A stretch of 64,000 nucleotides of DNA, taken from Butyricicoccus_A sp963601915. Its GTDB lineage: Bacteria; Bacillota; Clostridia; Oscillospirales; Butyricicoccaceae. A program made the translations under genes and the position numbers. The DNA lies in assembly GCA_963601915.1 (NCBI GenBank), contig CAVCGL010000003.1, forward strand, positions 105,464 through 169,463, given 5' to 3'. The notes under the pieces were generated by a model that saw nothing but the letters and a program-made list of their open reading frames with translations, made no database searches and was not told the DNA's origin. Positions 42,768 through 51,278 of this stretch are shown here, piece by piece (within the stretch, counting starts at the first letter, position 1; each line of letters starts with the position of its first letter).

Positions 42768-43940
42768 TTATTTATTATCTTTATTGTCTTTCTTGCCAAA
42801 CAAGTTTTTCATCTTGTCCTTGAACGAGCGGCGGTTTGGATGGTTCTGCGGATTGTCGCTCTCCTCCAGCTTACGCAGCAGCTCCTTCTGGCTGTCGGTC
42901 AGATTCTTCGGCACTTCCAGTGTCACCTTGACAAACTGGTCACCGCGGCCGCGGCCGTTGACTGCCTGAATGCCCTTGCCGCGCATACGGAATACCGTGC
43001 CCGGCTGTGTGCCTGCCGGCATCGTGTATTCTACCTTGCCGTCAATCGTTGGGACAATCAGCTTATCGCCCAGACATGCCTGTGCATAGGAAATCGGAAC
43101 CTCGCACCATACGTCGTAGCCATCGCGCTGGAACAGCGGATGCGGACGAATAGCAACCGTAATGATAACATCGCCGTTCGGGCCGCCGTTGACACCGGCG
43201 CCGCCCTGACCGCGCAGGGCAATGCTCTGACCCTCATCAATGCCTGCCGGAATCTTGACTTCCAGCGTGCGTGCACGGCGTTCCTGACCGGTGCCGCGGC
43301 ACTTCTTACACGGCTTCCGGATAATCTTGCCGGTGCCATGACAATTCGGACACGGGCCGGTGGACGAGAACGCACCAAACGGTGTTCTCTGTGTCTGCTG
43401 CACGGTACCGGTACCATGACAGTTGGAACAGGTCTCCGGTGTGTAGCCCTTTTCTGCGCCGGTGCCGCCGCACTCGGTGCACTTCTCTACGCGATCGATC
43501 TGAATCTTCTTTTCACAGCCAAACGCAGCTTCTTCAAAGCTGAGCATCACCGTGCGGCGAATGGACTCGCCCTGACGCGGTGCATTGGCACGATTGGTGC
43601 GGGAAGATCCGCCGCCGAAGCCGCCGCCAAAGAAGCTGCCAAAAATGTCGCCCAAATCAACGTCCTGGAAGCCGCCAAAGCCTGCGCCGCCCTGACCGGC
43701 TCCGTAATTCGGGTCAACACCGGCAAAGCCGAACTGGTCGTAGCGCGAACGCTTCTCGGAATCCGACAGCACTTCATATGCTTCGCCAATTTCCTTGAAT
43801 TTCTCCGCTGCTTCCGGATTGTCTTTATTTAAATCAGGATGGTACTTTCTCGCCAGCTTCCGGTATGCCTTCTTGATTTCATCTTCTGTGGCTCCCTTGC
43901 TGACGCCAAGCACCTCATAGTAATCTCTTTTATCAGCCAT
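42768..43940 (-). CDS. dnaJ: Chaperone DnaJ
   Basis: DnaJ stimulates the ATPase of DnaK and delivers substrates. The 390-residue protein has the J domain with HPD (about residues 33-35), a G/F-rich region (75-125), four zinc-binding CxxCxGxG repeats (CTECGGTG, CSNCHGTG, CPNCHGTG, CKKCRGTG) and the C-terminal substrate-binding domains. GGAGG precedes the ATG. It is last in the operon, 98 bp after dnaK with a hairpin between. Confidence 0.98.
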   Translation of the reverse strand: MADKRDYYEVLGVSKGATEDEIKKAYRKLARKYHPDLNKDNPEAAEKFKEIGEAYEVLSDSEKRSRYDQFGFAGVDPNYGAGQGGAGFGGFQDVDLGDIFGSFFGGGFGGGSSRTNRANAPRQGESIRRTVMLSFEEAAFGCEKKIQIDRVEKCTECGGTGAEKGYTPETCSNCHGTGTVQQTQRTPFGAFSSTGPCPNCHGTGKIIRKPCKKCRGTGQERRARTLEVKIPAGIDEGQSIALRGQGGAGVNGGPNGDVIITVAIRPHPLFQRDGYDVWCEVPISYAQACLGDKLIVPTIDGKVEYTMPAGTQPGTVFRMRGKGIQAVNGRGRGDQFVKVTLEVPKNLTDSQKELLRKLEESDNPQNHPNRRSFKDKMKNLFGKKDNKDNK

Positions 43941-43985
43941 ATGTCATGCCCCTCCTTTATGGGGGTATAAATAGAAAGATACAGC

Positions 43986-44020
43986 GGGCAAGGCAGGTCG
44001 TTCTGCCAACCTGCCTGCCC
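43986..44020 (-). promoter_or_regulatory. dnaK-dnaJ intercistronic hairpin
   Basis: GGGCAGGCAGGT and ACCTGCCTTGCCC pair over 12 bp with one mismatch-sized bulge. There is no T-run; it may stabilise the dnaK message or reduce dnaJ expression. Confidence 0.5.
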
Positions 44021-44038
44021 CTGTATGGTTATTCCATC

Positions 44039-45907
44039 TTACTTGTTGTCGTCAGAAACGTCCTTGAAATCAGCGTCGTAATACTGCTCGCCGTTTGCAC
44101 CGGTCTGCTGGCCGCCCTGTGCGCCGCCAGCGAAGTTGTTCGGATCAAAGCCCTGACCCTGTGCGCCCTGCGGATTTGCCTGCTGGTAAATCTTGCCGGA
44201 AACTTCCTGGAACTTTGCAGTCAGGCTGTCTGCTGCTGCCTTAATCATGTCGGTATCGGTGCCCTTGAGTGCCTCGTTTACCTTCTCGATCTCAGCCTCG
44301 ATTGCGGACTTATCTGCTGCATCGATCTTGTCGCCCAGCTCATCCAGCGTGCTCTTGCACTGGAATGCCAGCTGCTCTGCGTTATTGCGAATCTCTACGG
44401 ATTCCTTGCGCTTCTTATCTTCCTCTGCAAACTTCTCAGCGTCTTCTACTGCCTTGTTGATTTCGTCATCGGACAGGTTGGTGGAAGCGGTGATGGTGAT
44501 CTTCTGCTCCTTGCCGGTGCCCAGATCCTTTGCAGATACGTTTACAATGCCGTTTGCGTCAATATCGAAGGTAACTTCGATCTGCGGTACACCGCGGCGT
44601 GCCGGAGCAATGCCGTCCAGTGTGAAGCGGCCCAGTGTCTTGTTGTCAGCTGCCATCTCGCGTTCGCCCTGCAGGACGTGAATCTCTACAGACGGCTGGT
44701 TGTCAGCTGCGGTGGAGAATACCTGGCTCTTCTTGGTCGGGATGGTGGTGTTGCGCTCAATCAGCTTGGTGCATACGCCGCCGAGGGTCTCGATGCCCAG
44801 AGACAGCGGAGCTACGTCCAGCAGCAGGACATCCTTGACCTCGCCGCCAAGTACGCCGCCCTGAATTGCTGCGCCAACTGCTACGCACTCATCCGGGTTG
44901 ATGCCCTTGAATGCATCCTTGCCGGTGATGGACTTAACAGCTTCCTGTACAGCCGGAATACGGGTGGAACCGCCGACCAGCAGGATCTTGGACAGCTCGC
45001 CTGCGGACAGGCCAGCATCGCTCAGTGCCTGGTTAACCGGGCCCATGGTAGCCTGAACCAAATCGCGGGTCAGTTCGTTGAACTTTGCACGGCTCAGGGT
45101 CAGCTCCAGATGCTTCGGGCCGGTAGCGTCAGCCGTGATGTACGGCTGAGAAATGGTGGTGGTGTTCAGGCCGGACAGCTCGATCTTTGCCTTCTCAGCA
45201 GCTTCCTTCAGACGCTGCATTGCCATCTTGTCGTTGCGCAGGTCAATGCCGTTTGCGTTCTGGAATTCAGAAGCCATCCAGTCAATGATACGCTGGTCGA
45301 AGTCATCGCCGCCGAGGTGGTTATTGCCTGCGGTAGCCAGAACCTCTACAACGCCGTCGCCGATTTCCAGAATGGAAACATCGAACGTGCCGCCGCCCAG
45401 ATCGTATACCATGATCTTCTGCTCATTTTCCTTATCTACGCCGTATGCCAGTGCTGCGGCAGTCGGCTCGTTGATGATACGCTGTACATTCAGGCCAGCG
45501 ATCTTACCAGCGTCCTTGGTTGCCTGACGCTGTGCGTCGGTGAAGTAAGCCGGTACGGTGATAACTGCGTCGGTTACCGGGGAGCCGATATATGCTTCTG
45601 CATCAGCCTTCAGCTTCTGCAGGATCATTGCGGAAACTTCCTGCGGGGAGTACTGCTTGCCGTCGATGGTTACGCGGTAGTCAGAACCCATGTGACGCTT
45701 AATGGAAATAATGGTGCGCTCTGCATTGGTAACAGCCTGGTTCTTTGCTGTCTGACCAACAATGCGCTCGCCCTGCTTATTAAATGCTACAACAGACGGA
45801 GTAGTTCTTGCACCCTCGCTGTTCGGGATGACAACGGCTTCGCCGCCCTCCATAACTGCAACACAGGAATTGGTAGTACCCAAATCAATACCGATAATCT
45901 TGCCCAT
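44039..45907 (-). CDS. dnaK: Chaperone DnaK (Hsp70)
   Basis: The ATP-dependent chaperone core of the cell. The 622-residue protein has IGIDLGTTNSC (residues 4-14), the VYDLGGGTFDVSIL and LVGGSTRIPAVQ ATPase motifs, the substrate-binding domain and a disordered, Gln/Gly-rich tail (QGAQGQG...) ending in acidic DVSDDNK. AGGAGGA precedes the ATG. It sits between grpE and dnaJ in the CIRCE-controlled operon. Confidence 0.99.
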   Translation of the reverse strand: MGKIIGIDLGTTNSCVAVMEGGEAVVIPNSEGARTTPSVVAFNKQGERIVGQTAKNQAVTNAERTIISIKRHMGSDYRVTIDGKQYSPQEVSAMILQKLKADAEAYIGSPVTDAVITVPAYFTDAQRQATKDAGKIAGLNVQRIINEPTAAALAYGVDKENEQKIMVYDLGGGTFDVSILEIGDGVVEVLATAGNNHLGGDDFDQRIIDWMASEFQNANGIDLRNDKMAMQRLKEAAEKAKIELSGLNTTTISQPYITADATGPKHLELTLSRAKFNELTRDLVQATMGPVNQALSDAGLSAGELSKILLVGGSTRIPAVQEAVKSITGKDAFKGINPDECVAVGAAIQGGVLGGEVKDVLLLDVAPLSLGIETLGGVCTKLIERNTTIPTKKSQVFSTAADNQPSVEIHVLQGEREMAADNKTLGRFTLDGIAPARRGVPQIEVTFDIDANGIVNVSAKDLGTGKEQKITITASTNLSDDEINKAVEDAEKFAEEDKKRKESVEIRNNAEQLAFQCKSTLDELGDKIDAADKSAIEAEIEKVNEALKGTDTDMIKAAADSLTAKFQEVSGKIYQQANPQGAQGQGFDPNNFAGGAQGGQQTGANGEQYYDADFKDVSDDNK

Positions 45908-45951
45908 GATATGTTCCTCCTATATCAAAGATAATGTTTTACAAAGTTAAA

Positions 45952-46506
45952 TTAGTTTGCGACCTTGACCATTGCGGTGCGGATGACTTTGTCGCCGTGG
46001 CGGAAGCCCTTCTGGAAGCACTCTGCGATGCAGTTTTCTCCCAGCGACTCATCCTCCATGTGCATCACTGCATTGTGAACGGTCGGGTCAAATTCGGTGC
46101 CCGGCTCTGCGGAGATAATCTCTACGCCGAGCGAGTCCAGCGCGGATTCAAACTGTCTAGCGGTCATTTCCACGCCCTTTTTATATTCCGTATCTGCGGT
46201 TTCCTGCGCAAGGGCACGTTCCAAATTATCGTAGATCGGTAAAATGGCACTTAGCGCCTTGCCGGTTGCCTCAGAGCGGATCATGTCGCGCTCTTTTGCG
46301 ACGCGCTTACGGTAGTTATCATATTCTGCTGCCATGCGCATATAGCGGTCATTCAGCTCATCCAGCTGCTTTTGCAGCTTTTCTTCTGCCGACTCCTCCT
46401 GCGGAGCAGCGGCTGTATCTTCAGCAGTTTCTTCGGTCTTTACCGCTTCTTCCGCCTGTGCATTTTCCTGCTCAGCGGTCTCCTGCTTGTTCTCGTTGGT
46501 ATTCAT
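45952..46506 (-). CDS. grpE: Nucleotide exchange factor GrpE
   Basis: GrpE exchanges ADP for ATP on DnaK. The 184-residue protein has an acidic, disordered N-terminus (Glu/Ala-rich, residues 5-50), a long coiled coil (about 55-115, LQKQLDELNDRYMRMAAEYDNYRKR) and the C-terminal beta domain with the FDPTVHNAVMHMED motif. ATG 46506 fits AGGAGGA; the frame is open 9 codons upstream. Spacing to hrcA is 10 bp. Confidence 0.97.
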   Translation of the reverse strand: MNTNENKQETAEQENAQAEEAVKTEETAEDTAAAPQEESAEEKLQKQLDELNDRYMRMAAEYDNYRKRVAKERDMIRSEATGKALSAILPIYDNLERALAQETADTEYKKGVEMTARQFESALDSLGVEIISAEPGTEFDPTVHNAVMHMEDESLGENCIAECFQKGFRHGDKVIRTAMVKVAN

Positions 46507-46516
46507 GGTCTTCCTC

Positions 46517-47563
46517 CTATTGTTCGTCATCAAAGAATGTCTCCGAGATCAATCGGTTCAGACCCTTGGAGAACAGTGCAAGTCGCGCGGACAGCTTTGC
46601 GTAATCCATACGGGTCGGGCCCACGATGCCGATCAAGCCGCGTCCCATGCTGCCAATGTTGTAGGTCGCATAGACCATGCTGGCATTTTGCAGCGGGCCA
46701 TCGGTGCCGTTTTCCGGACCGATTGTGATGCGCACACCGTCGATGTCGCGGGTGAACGTCCGAAGTGCCGGTACATGGCTCTCGTCTGAGATGTAATCCA
46801 GAAGCTCCTGCGCCTTGTGGGCGTCCTGATATTCCGGATACGCCAGCAGCTTGGAAGCACCTTGCAAAAATACCTTTTGGCTGCTGAACTCCTCAATGAC
46901 CTCATCTAGGAACTGGGAAACCAGCTCCAGCAGGGCGGTCAGACCGGCTGCCCGACGGACAATATCAAATCGCTGCGGGGTAATCGCATCAATCGGAATA
47001 TTGGTCAGCGTCTGATTGAGCACATACGTGAGCAGCTCTGCTTCCTCTGCCGTGACCGGCGTTGCCGTGCGCAGCATCTTGTTTTTGACCACGCCGCTGT
47101 CTGTGACAACGACAATGACAAAATCCAGCGGGCTGACGGCGATAATCTGGAACTTTCGGATGGTCACGCGCTGCATATACGGTGTGACAGCGAGCGTCGT
47201 GTAATCGGTCAAGTTCGAGATCAGCTTACCGGCCTCAGAAACCATGCGGTCAAGCTCCTTGACCTTGAGCTTCATCACCGAGTTGATGCGGTCTACATCC
47301 GCCACGCTCAAATCCGTTCGTCCCATCAGCTCATCGACGTACAGTCGGTAGCCTGCTGGGGACGGGATACGTCCGGCGGAGGTATGCGGTTTTTCGAGAT
47401 AGCCCATCTCTTCCAGCTCACTCATCTCATTGCGGATGGTGGCGGAGGAGAAGCGCAGCTCCGGACGACTTGCGAGCGCCTTGGAGCCAACCGGCTCCGC
47501 CGTGCGGATATAGTCGTTGATGACAGTTTTTAAAATCAATTTCTTTCGTGCGGATAGCTCCAC
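46517..47563 (-). CDS. hrcA: Heat-inducible transcription repressor HrcA
   Basis: HrcA binds CIRCE and is kept active by GroE. The 348-residue protein has the N-terminal winged helix (VELSARKKLILKTVINDYIRTAEPVGS), FSSATIRNEMSELEEMGYL, then the GAF-like and inserted dimerisation domains (IGPENGTDGPLQNASMV, GIVGPTRMDYAKL). Start at GTG 47563, since AGGAGG lies 8 nt upstream; the frame is open further but without similarity. It is the first gene of the operon. Confidence 0.97.
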   Translation of the reverse strand: MELSARKKLILKTVINDYIRTAEPVGSKALASRPELRFSSATIRNEMSELEEMGYLEKPHTSAGRIPSPAGYRLYVDELMGRTDLSVADVDRINSVMKLKVKELDRMVSEAGKLISNLTDYTTLAVTPYMQRVTIRKFQIIAVSPLDFVIVVVTDSGVVKNKMLRTATPVTAEEAELLTYVLNQTLTNIPIDAITPQRFDIVRRAAGLTALLELVSQFLDEVIEEFSSQKVFLQGASKLLAYPEYQDAHKAQELLDYISDESHVPALRTFTRDIDGVRITIGPENGTDGPLQNASMVYATYNIGSMGRGLIGIVGPTRMDYAKLSARLALFSKGLNRLISETFFDDEQ

Positions 47564-47618
47564 GGTCTCCACCTCCTGAAGTGCTCCGGGATGCCTTGGC
47601 ACTGTCTTGTTTCGAGTG

Positions 47619-47645
47619 TTAGCACTCAACCTCTCTGAGTGCTAA
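47619..47645. promoter_or_regulatory. CIRCE operator
   Basis: TTAGCACTC-N9-GAGTGCTAA, a perfect match to the HrcA binding site, lies between the promoter and the hrcA start. Confidence 0.98.
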
Positions 47646-47649
47646 ATAT

Positions 47650-47678
47650 AAGATAGCACCCTGTTTTCCCGTTGTCAA
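47650..47678 (-). promoter_or_regulatory. Sigma-A promoter of the hrcA operon
   Basis: Minus strand TTGACA (47678-47673) and TATCTT (47655-47650), spacer 17 bp, just upstream of CIRCE. Confidence 0.93.
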
Positions 47679-47851
47679 GAAAAAGAGTCATTTTTTCTGT
47701 GAATAATTTGTGAATTCCCCATCCGGCGAAATATTGACTGTTTTGCACATAGTTTTGCACCGTTTTTTCGTCAAATATACAACCGATGCACACCCACACG
47801 ATTTATGCTATACTGTAGGCAGGATTTGATTTTTGAAAGAAGGGATTCCCC

Positions 47852-48607
47852 ATGAAAACAGCGTTGATTACCGGTGCGTCCTCCGGCATCGGGCGCGATA
47901 TTGCCCGAGAACTCAGCCGGCAGGGCTGGCGGCTGCTGCTCGCTGCCCGCCGCCGCGACCGATTGGAGGCACTCGCCAAAGAGCTGCAAACGCCATGCCG
48001 CATCTACGTCTGCGACGTCTCGAAAAAAGAAAACTGCATCTGGCTGCACGAGCAGACGCGCGCCCAGGGTGTTTCCTTGCTCGTCAATGCCGCAGGCTTT
48101 GGTCTGTTTGGCGATTTCTGCTCCACGGAGCTGAATCGTGAGCTGGAAATGATTGATGTGAACATTCGCGCCGTACACATTTTAACCAAGCTATTTTTGC
48201 GCGATTTCATGCGGCAGGATACTGGCAGAATCTTAAACGTTGCCTCCTCTGCCGGTTTTCTGGCAGGCCCGATGCTGTCCACCTATTATGCATCCAAAAA
48301 CTATGTGGTTCGCCTGAGCGAAGCGATTTACGAGGAGCTGCGCGCCGCGGGCAGTCATGTGACCATCAGCTGCCTGTGCCCCGGCCCCGTCGATACAGAA
48401 TTTAATGCCGCCGCTGGCATCAGCAAGTTTTCCGTCAAGGCGATGAACAGCCGCCGCGTGGCACGCATCGCCGTGCGCCAAACACTCGCCGGAAAGCTGC
48501 TCATCATCCCCGGTATTTCTACCAAACTGGGCACGACCTTCTCCCGCCTGCTGCCGGAAAAACCGCTGCTGCGCATCGTGCACGGCATTCAAAAGGGAAA
48601 ACAATAA
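47852..48607 (+). CDS. Short-chain dehydrogenase/reductase
   Basis: The 251-residue NAD(P)-dependent SDR has the cofactor motif TGASSGIG (residues 7-14), the NAAGFG motif (about 81-86), the catalytic Ser-Tyr-Lys set (SSAGF and YYASK) and CPGPVDTEF. The closest types are the DltE/YqjQ-like ketoreductase group. Substrate unknown. GAAAGAAGGG precedes the ATG; the gap 47564-47851 otherwise carries only CIRCE, the hrcA promoter and a weak TATACT box at about 47808. Confidence 0.9.
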   Translation: MKTALITGASSGIGRDIARELSRQGWRLLLAARRRDRLEALAKELQTPCRIYVCDVSKKENCIWLHEQTRAQGVSLLVNAAGFGLFGDFCSTELNRELEMIDVNIRAVHILTKLFLRDFMRQDTGRILNVASSAGFLAGPMLSTYYASKNYVVRLSEAIYEELRAAGSHVTISCLCPGPVDTEFNAAAGISKFSVKAMNSRRVARIAVRQTLAGKLLIIPGISTKLGTTFSRLLPEKPLLRIVHGIQKGKQ

Positions 48608-48631
48608 AACCCACCTTGACGCACTATCCAG

Positions 48632-48956
48632 ACTTGTCTCTCCCTTTGGGAGAGATGTCGCGCAGCGACAGAGAGGGCTGGCTCCCTCCTGAGGGAGCTG
48701 GATTGCCGCCCTGCGGTAAGACGGAGAGAGTAACCAACTGGCTCTGACGAATCAGGGTTACTCTCATACGAACTGGTCAGTGTCTTGCCCTCTCAGTCAT
48801 TTGCTGTGCAAATGCCAGCTCTCCCAAAGGGAGATCCGAGAAAACCAGTGCGAACCTTGCGCCGGACAAATCAGGTTAACTCTCAGACAGACTTGTTCGT
48901 GTGCTGCTCCTTCCGTCACGGCTTACGCCGCGCCACCTTCCTCAGGGAGGAAGGCA
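48632..48956. repeat. Dispersed palindrome-rich repeat, copy 4
   Basis: About 325 bp with the modules CTCTCCCTTTGGGAGAG, GTCGCGCAGCGACAGAGAGGG, GGCTCCCTCCTGAGGGAGC, CTCAGTCATTTGCTGTGCAAATGCC and CTTCCTCAGGGAGGAAGG, inverted in part relative to copies 2 and 3. Confidence 0.9.
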
Positions 48957-48987
48957 GAGATCTGCACGAACCGTTATAAAGCAATAG

Positions 48988-49024
48988 GAGCCGGAAAGCG
49001 GGATATTTTCCCGTCTTCCGGCTC
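48988..49024. terminator. Terminator-like stem between repeat copy 4 and the permease gene
   Basis: GAGCCGGAA and TTCCGGCTC arms with inner CGGGA/TCCCG pairing; T-rich sequence follows on the plus side. It probably ends the permease transcript on the minus strand. Confidence 0.65.
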
Positions 49025-49032
49025 TTAGTATT

Positions 49033-49896
49033 TTATTTATTCTTCCGGTATTCGCGCAGCAGACTGACCGAACTATACGCCATCAGCACAATCATCAGCA
49101 GCTGCAGCAAGCCAGAATTCATGCTCGTAACCAGCCGCACCGCAAGCAGTACGCCGATTAGTCCGGCGGCGGCTTCTATCAGCGCCGCCTTGCGCACATA
49201 CATGCCGTCCTGAATAAACCGAACACAGCCGATCAAGCCGCCGATGGTGTTTGCGGTCATGACAATCGGATACACGGAGAGCGGATGCATACCGAGTGCC
49301 AACAAGATGCAGAGATTGGGTGTCATATTGCCAAAGCCGATCATCGTCAGCGCCTCTGTCACCGCCAGCAATATCGCCGCGACAACCAGCCGAGCCCCTG
49401 TCAATCCAACCGCACTGCCGCCCTCTACATGAAATATGTACGTGCGCGCGAGAATAATCCCCGCGGTTGCCAGCAATGCCAGTGCCATAATCAGACGGAC
49501 AGCCTGAATCGGGAGCTTTTTTACCAGAGATGCGCCGACAAAGCCGCCAACCGCCTGCACAACGATGAGCACGAGCAGGGTTTGCATCGAAAATTCTACG
49601 GCGTTCAAATAGCTCACGGACATGATAGCAAGCGGCACCATCGCGCCGACCAGCATCGTTCCCGGCAGTTTTCTCGTGTCCGACACATGCAGTCCGCGGT
49701 ACGCTACCATATTGATGGCACCGTCTGACACGCCAAACGTACCGAGAAACCATGTCAGTGCCTCGATGAAAATCAGCGGGATCAGCGGAGCATGTTCTTT
49801 TTCCGCCTCCTGCTTATGGCGCAGGAAATCAACGAGTTGTATCGCAAAAAATACAATCGCTACGAGAAACATACCAATGGACAACATGCGGTTCAT
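49033..49896 (-). CDS. TauE/SafE family sulfite/anion exporter
   Basis: The 287-residue membrane protein has eight predicted helices with the TauE pattern: GFGNMTPNLCILLALGMHPLSVYPIVMTANTIGG and VGGFVGASLVKKLP. The family exports sulfite, sulfoacetate or other organosulfur anions; substrate here unknown. ATG 49896 is chosen since GGAGGG lies upstream of it. The gene next to the tRNA-linked insertion site is chromosomal. Confidence 0.85.
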   Translation of the reverse strand: MNRMLSIGMFLVAIVFFAIQLVDFLRHKQEAEKEHAPLIPLIFIEALTWFLGTFGVSDGAINMVAYRGLHVSDTRKLPGTMLVGAMVPLAIMSVSYLNAVEFSMQTLLVLIVVQAVGGFVGASLVKKLPIQAVRLIMALALLATAGIILARTYIFHVEGGSAVGLTGARLVVAAILLAVTEALTMIGFGNMTPNLCILLALGMHPLSVYPIVMTANTIGGLIGCVRFIQDGMYVRKAALIEAAAGLIGVLLAVRLVTSMNSGLLQLLMIVLMAYSSVSLLREYRKNK

Positions 49897-50000
49897 CACA
49901 GGAAACCCTCCCATTTTGTTTCATCGTAACACATCGTGCATTTTTCGGTCAATCGGTGCAGCCAAACACCCGAAATACTGCAAGCGAATCCGAGAAACGG

Positions 50001-50035
50001 AAAAGCCCGAAGGCAAACTGACCTTCGGGCTTTTT
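50001..50035 (-). terminator. Terminator of the tRNA-Arg fragment
   Basis: AAGCCCGAAGG and CCTTCGGGCTT form an 11-bp stem; on the minus strand the tRNA fragment reads into it. Seen from the plus strand, T-run follows as well. Confidence 0.85.
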
Positions 50036-50079
50036 GGTGTCCCTGAGAGGAGTCGAACCTCCGGCCTGCCGCTTAGGAG
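50035..50079 (-). tRNA. 3' fragment of tRNA-Arg(CCU): attachment site (attL) of the conjugative element
   Basis: Minus strand 50079-50035 reads the anticodon loop with CCT (50077-50075), anticodon stem GCGGC, T-arm GGAGG-TTCGACT-CCTCT, acceptor strand CAGGGAC, discriminator A and encoded CCA. The 5' half of the tRNA is missing: upstream of 50079 the sequence no longer pairs with the anticodon stem. This is the remnant left when an element integrates in the 3' part of a tRNA gene; the intact gene should lie at the other end of the element, outside the window. Confidence 0.85.
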
Positions 50080-50316
50080 TATGGCTTACCATGTGATACA
50101 CGGTTCGGGTGTAACTTCCAATATCATCCCTTACACAGAATGACTTGTAGTAAACGAACTTTATGGTGCAAAACCCCTATTCTGACGCGCTTTTATGCGT
50201 CCGTTGGATGGTCCTATTAGCAAACTCTTAGCAGGAACGCAATCTATAGAACCAAAAGCTACTATCATTCTATACCCCTTTTTTCAAAATGACAAGACAA
50301 ATACATGGAGGTTACT
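50080..50316 (+). other. Element end region, no gene
   Basis: This stretch follows the attachment site. I see no coding frame; it contains a short repeated GACGCG/GCGTC motif and a TATACC box at about 50275. It may hold integrase arm-binding sites, but no clear direct repeats are visible. Confidence 0.4.
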
Positions 50317-50514
50317 ATGGACAAGAAAGAGAAAAAGTCACTGCCGGAACCGCGCACATACACCGTGGAACAGATTGCAGCCATGCTCAACATCGGCCGC
50401 ACAACCGCATATCAGCTCGTCAAGCAGGAGGAGTTCAGGATTGTCCGCATAGGAAATGCAATCCGCGTTTCTAAGAAATCTTTTGACGAGTGGCTGGAAA
50501 GTTTGGAATTGTGA
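50317..50514 (+). CDS. Excisionase-like helix-turn-helix protein
   Basis: The 65-residue protein has an HTH_17/excisionase-type domain (YTVEQIAAMLNIGRTTAYQLVKQ, then FRIVRIGNAIRVSKKSFDEWL). ATG 50317 follows GGAGG. Position next to the tRNA att site fits an excisionase (recombination directionality factor) or a small regulator of the element. The integrase itself is not adjacent. Confidence 0.82.
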   Translation: MDKKEKKSLPEPRTYTVEQIAAMLNIGRTTAYQLVKQEEFRIVRIGNAIRVSKKSFDEWLESLEL

Positions 50515-50525
50515 ATATTGCAAGA

Positions 50526-50561
50526 AACGCCGTAGGCTCAAAAAACCTATGGCGTTTTTTT
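50526..50561 (+). terminator. Terminator after the excisionase-like gene
   Basis: AACGCCGTAGG / CCTATGGCGTT stem with TTTTTTT. Confidence 0.88.
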
Positions 50562-50586
50562 ATACCCATTTTGAAGGAGGCTGGCA

Positions 50587-51108
50587 ATGAAACTGACAGA
50601 AGCAGAAATGAGGATGGTGTTTCAGATTGAAAGTACCAATCAGAACGCTGCCCTGAATGAGATTTATATGACATGGCGCTATGCGCCGAACCCGGCAACG
50701 AAAGAAACGGCGGAAAGCCTTCTGGACAAGTTCCGCCCTTTGTCGGATCAGGAGTGCATGGATTTGATCCGCAAGGTGCAGGCCGAATACCGTCTGCCGG
50801 AAAAGGCCCGCACCATCGGGGAAATGCTGGCAGAAGCCAGACAGCGATCCGGGGCGCAGAAGTTATCCGGCCATGACATTATGGCATTGGAGCGCTTCGC
50901 CCCGGCAACCCGACACATGATCGTTTTTGATGTTCTTACCCATGACTCGCCTGTTGGCTGGAAGGGTGAGAAAATGCGCCTGTTCCTGACCGATGCCGGA
51001 TACAGCAAGGCTTTGGAAAATCAGGAAAAGGGGCACATCAAAATCCGCAACCATGCGAAGGTGCTTTCCGGCAATCTCCACTATGACCATAAAGACCGTG
51101 AGAGGTAG
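50587..51108 (+). CDS. Conjugative-element hypothetical protein
   Basis: The 173-residue soluble protein is mostly helical, with MAYG-like TWRYAPNPATKETAESLLDKF in the middle and a basic C-terminus. No family recognised, but it occupies the position of small cargo/regulatory genes of Clostridia conjugative elements. GAAGGAGG precedes the ATG. The 170 bp to the next gene hold nothing I can name. Confidence 0.6.
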   Translation: MKLTEAEMRMVFQIESTNQNAALNEIYMTWRYAPNPATKETAESLLDKFRPLSDQECMDLIRKVQAEYRLPEKARTIGEMLAEARQRSGAQKLSGHDIMALERFAPATRHMIVFDVLTHDSPVGWKGEKMRLFLTDAGYSKALENQEKGHIKIRNHAKVLSGNLHYDHKDRER

Positions 51109-51278
51109 CCGACTGAAAACTGTATCAAAATCAGTGGGATATCTTCTGTTTTGCTCTCTGTGGCTTGCGTTCTGAACAGGGCGTGGGTGTTTTCCCATGC
51201 AGGAGGCTATGGAGACATACAGACGGACAAACCGTTCAAAATCAACACTTTTTATTTTCACAGGAAGGAGGTGCGAAG

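Noticed and set aside
43946..45934. 662-codon plus-strand frame over dnaK
   Set aside because: Antisense frame opened by codon bias of dnaK.
50035..50079. Complete tRNA gene
   Set aside because: The 5' half, D-arm and 5' anticodon stem are absent.
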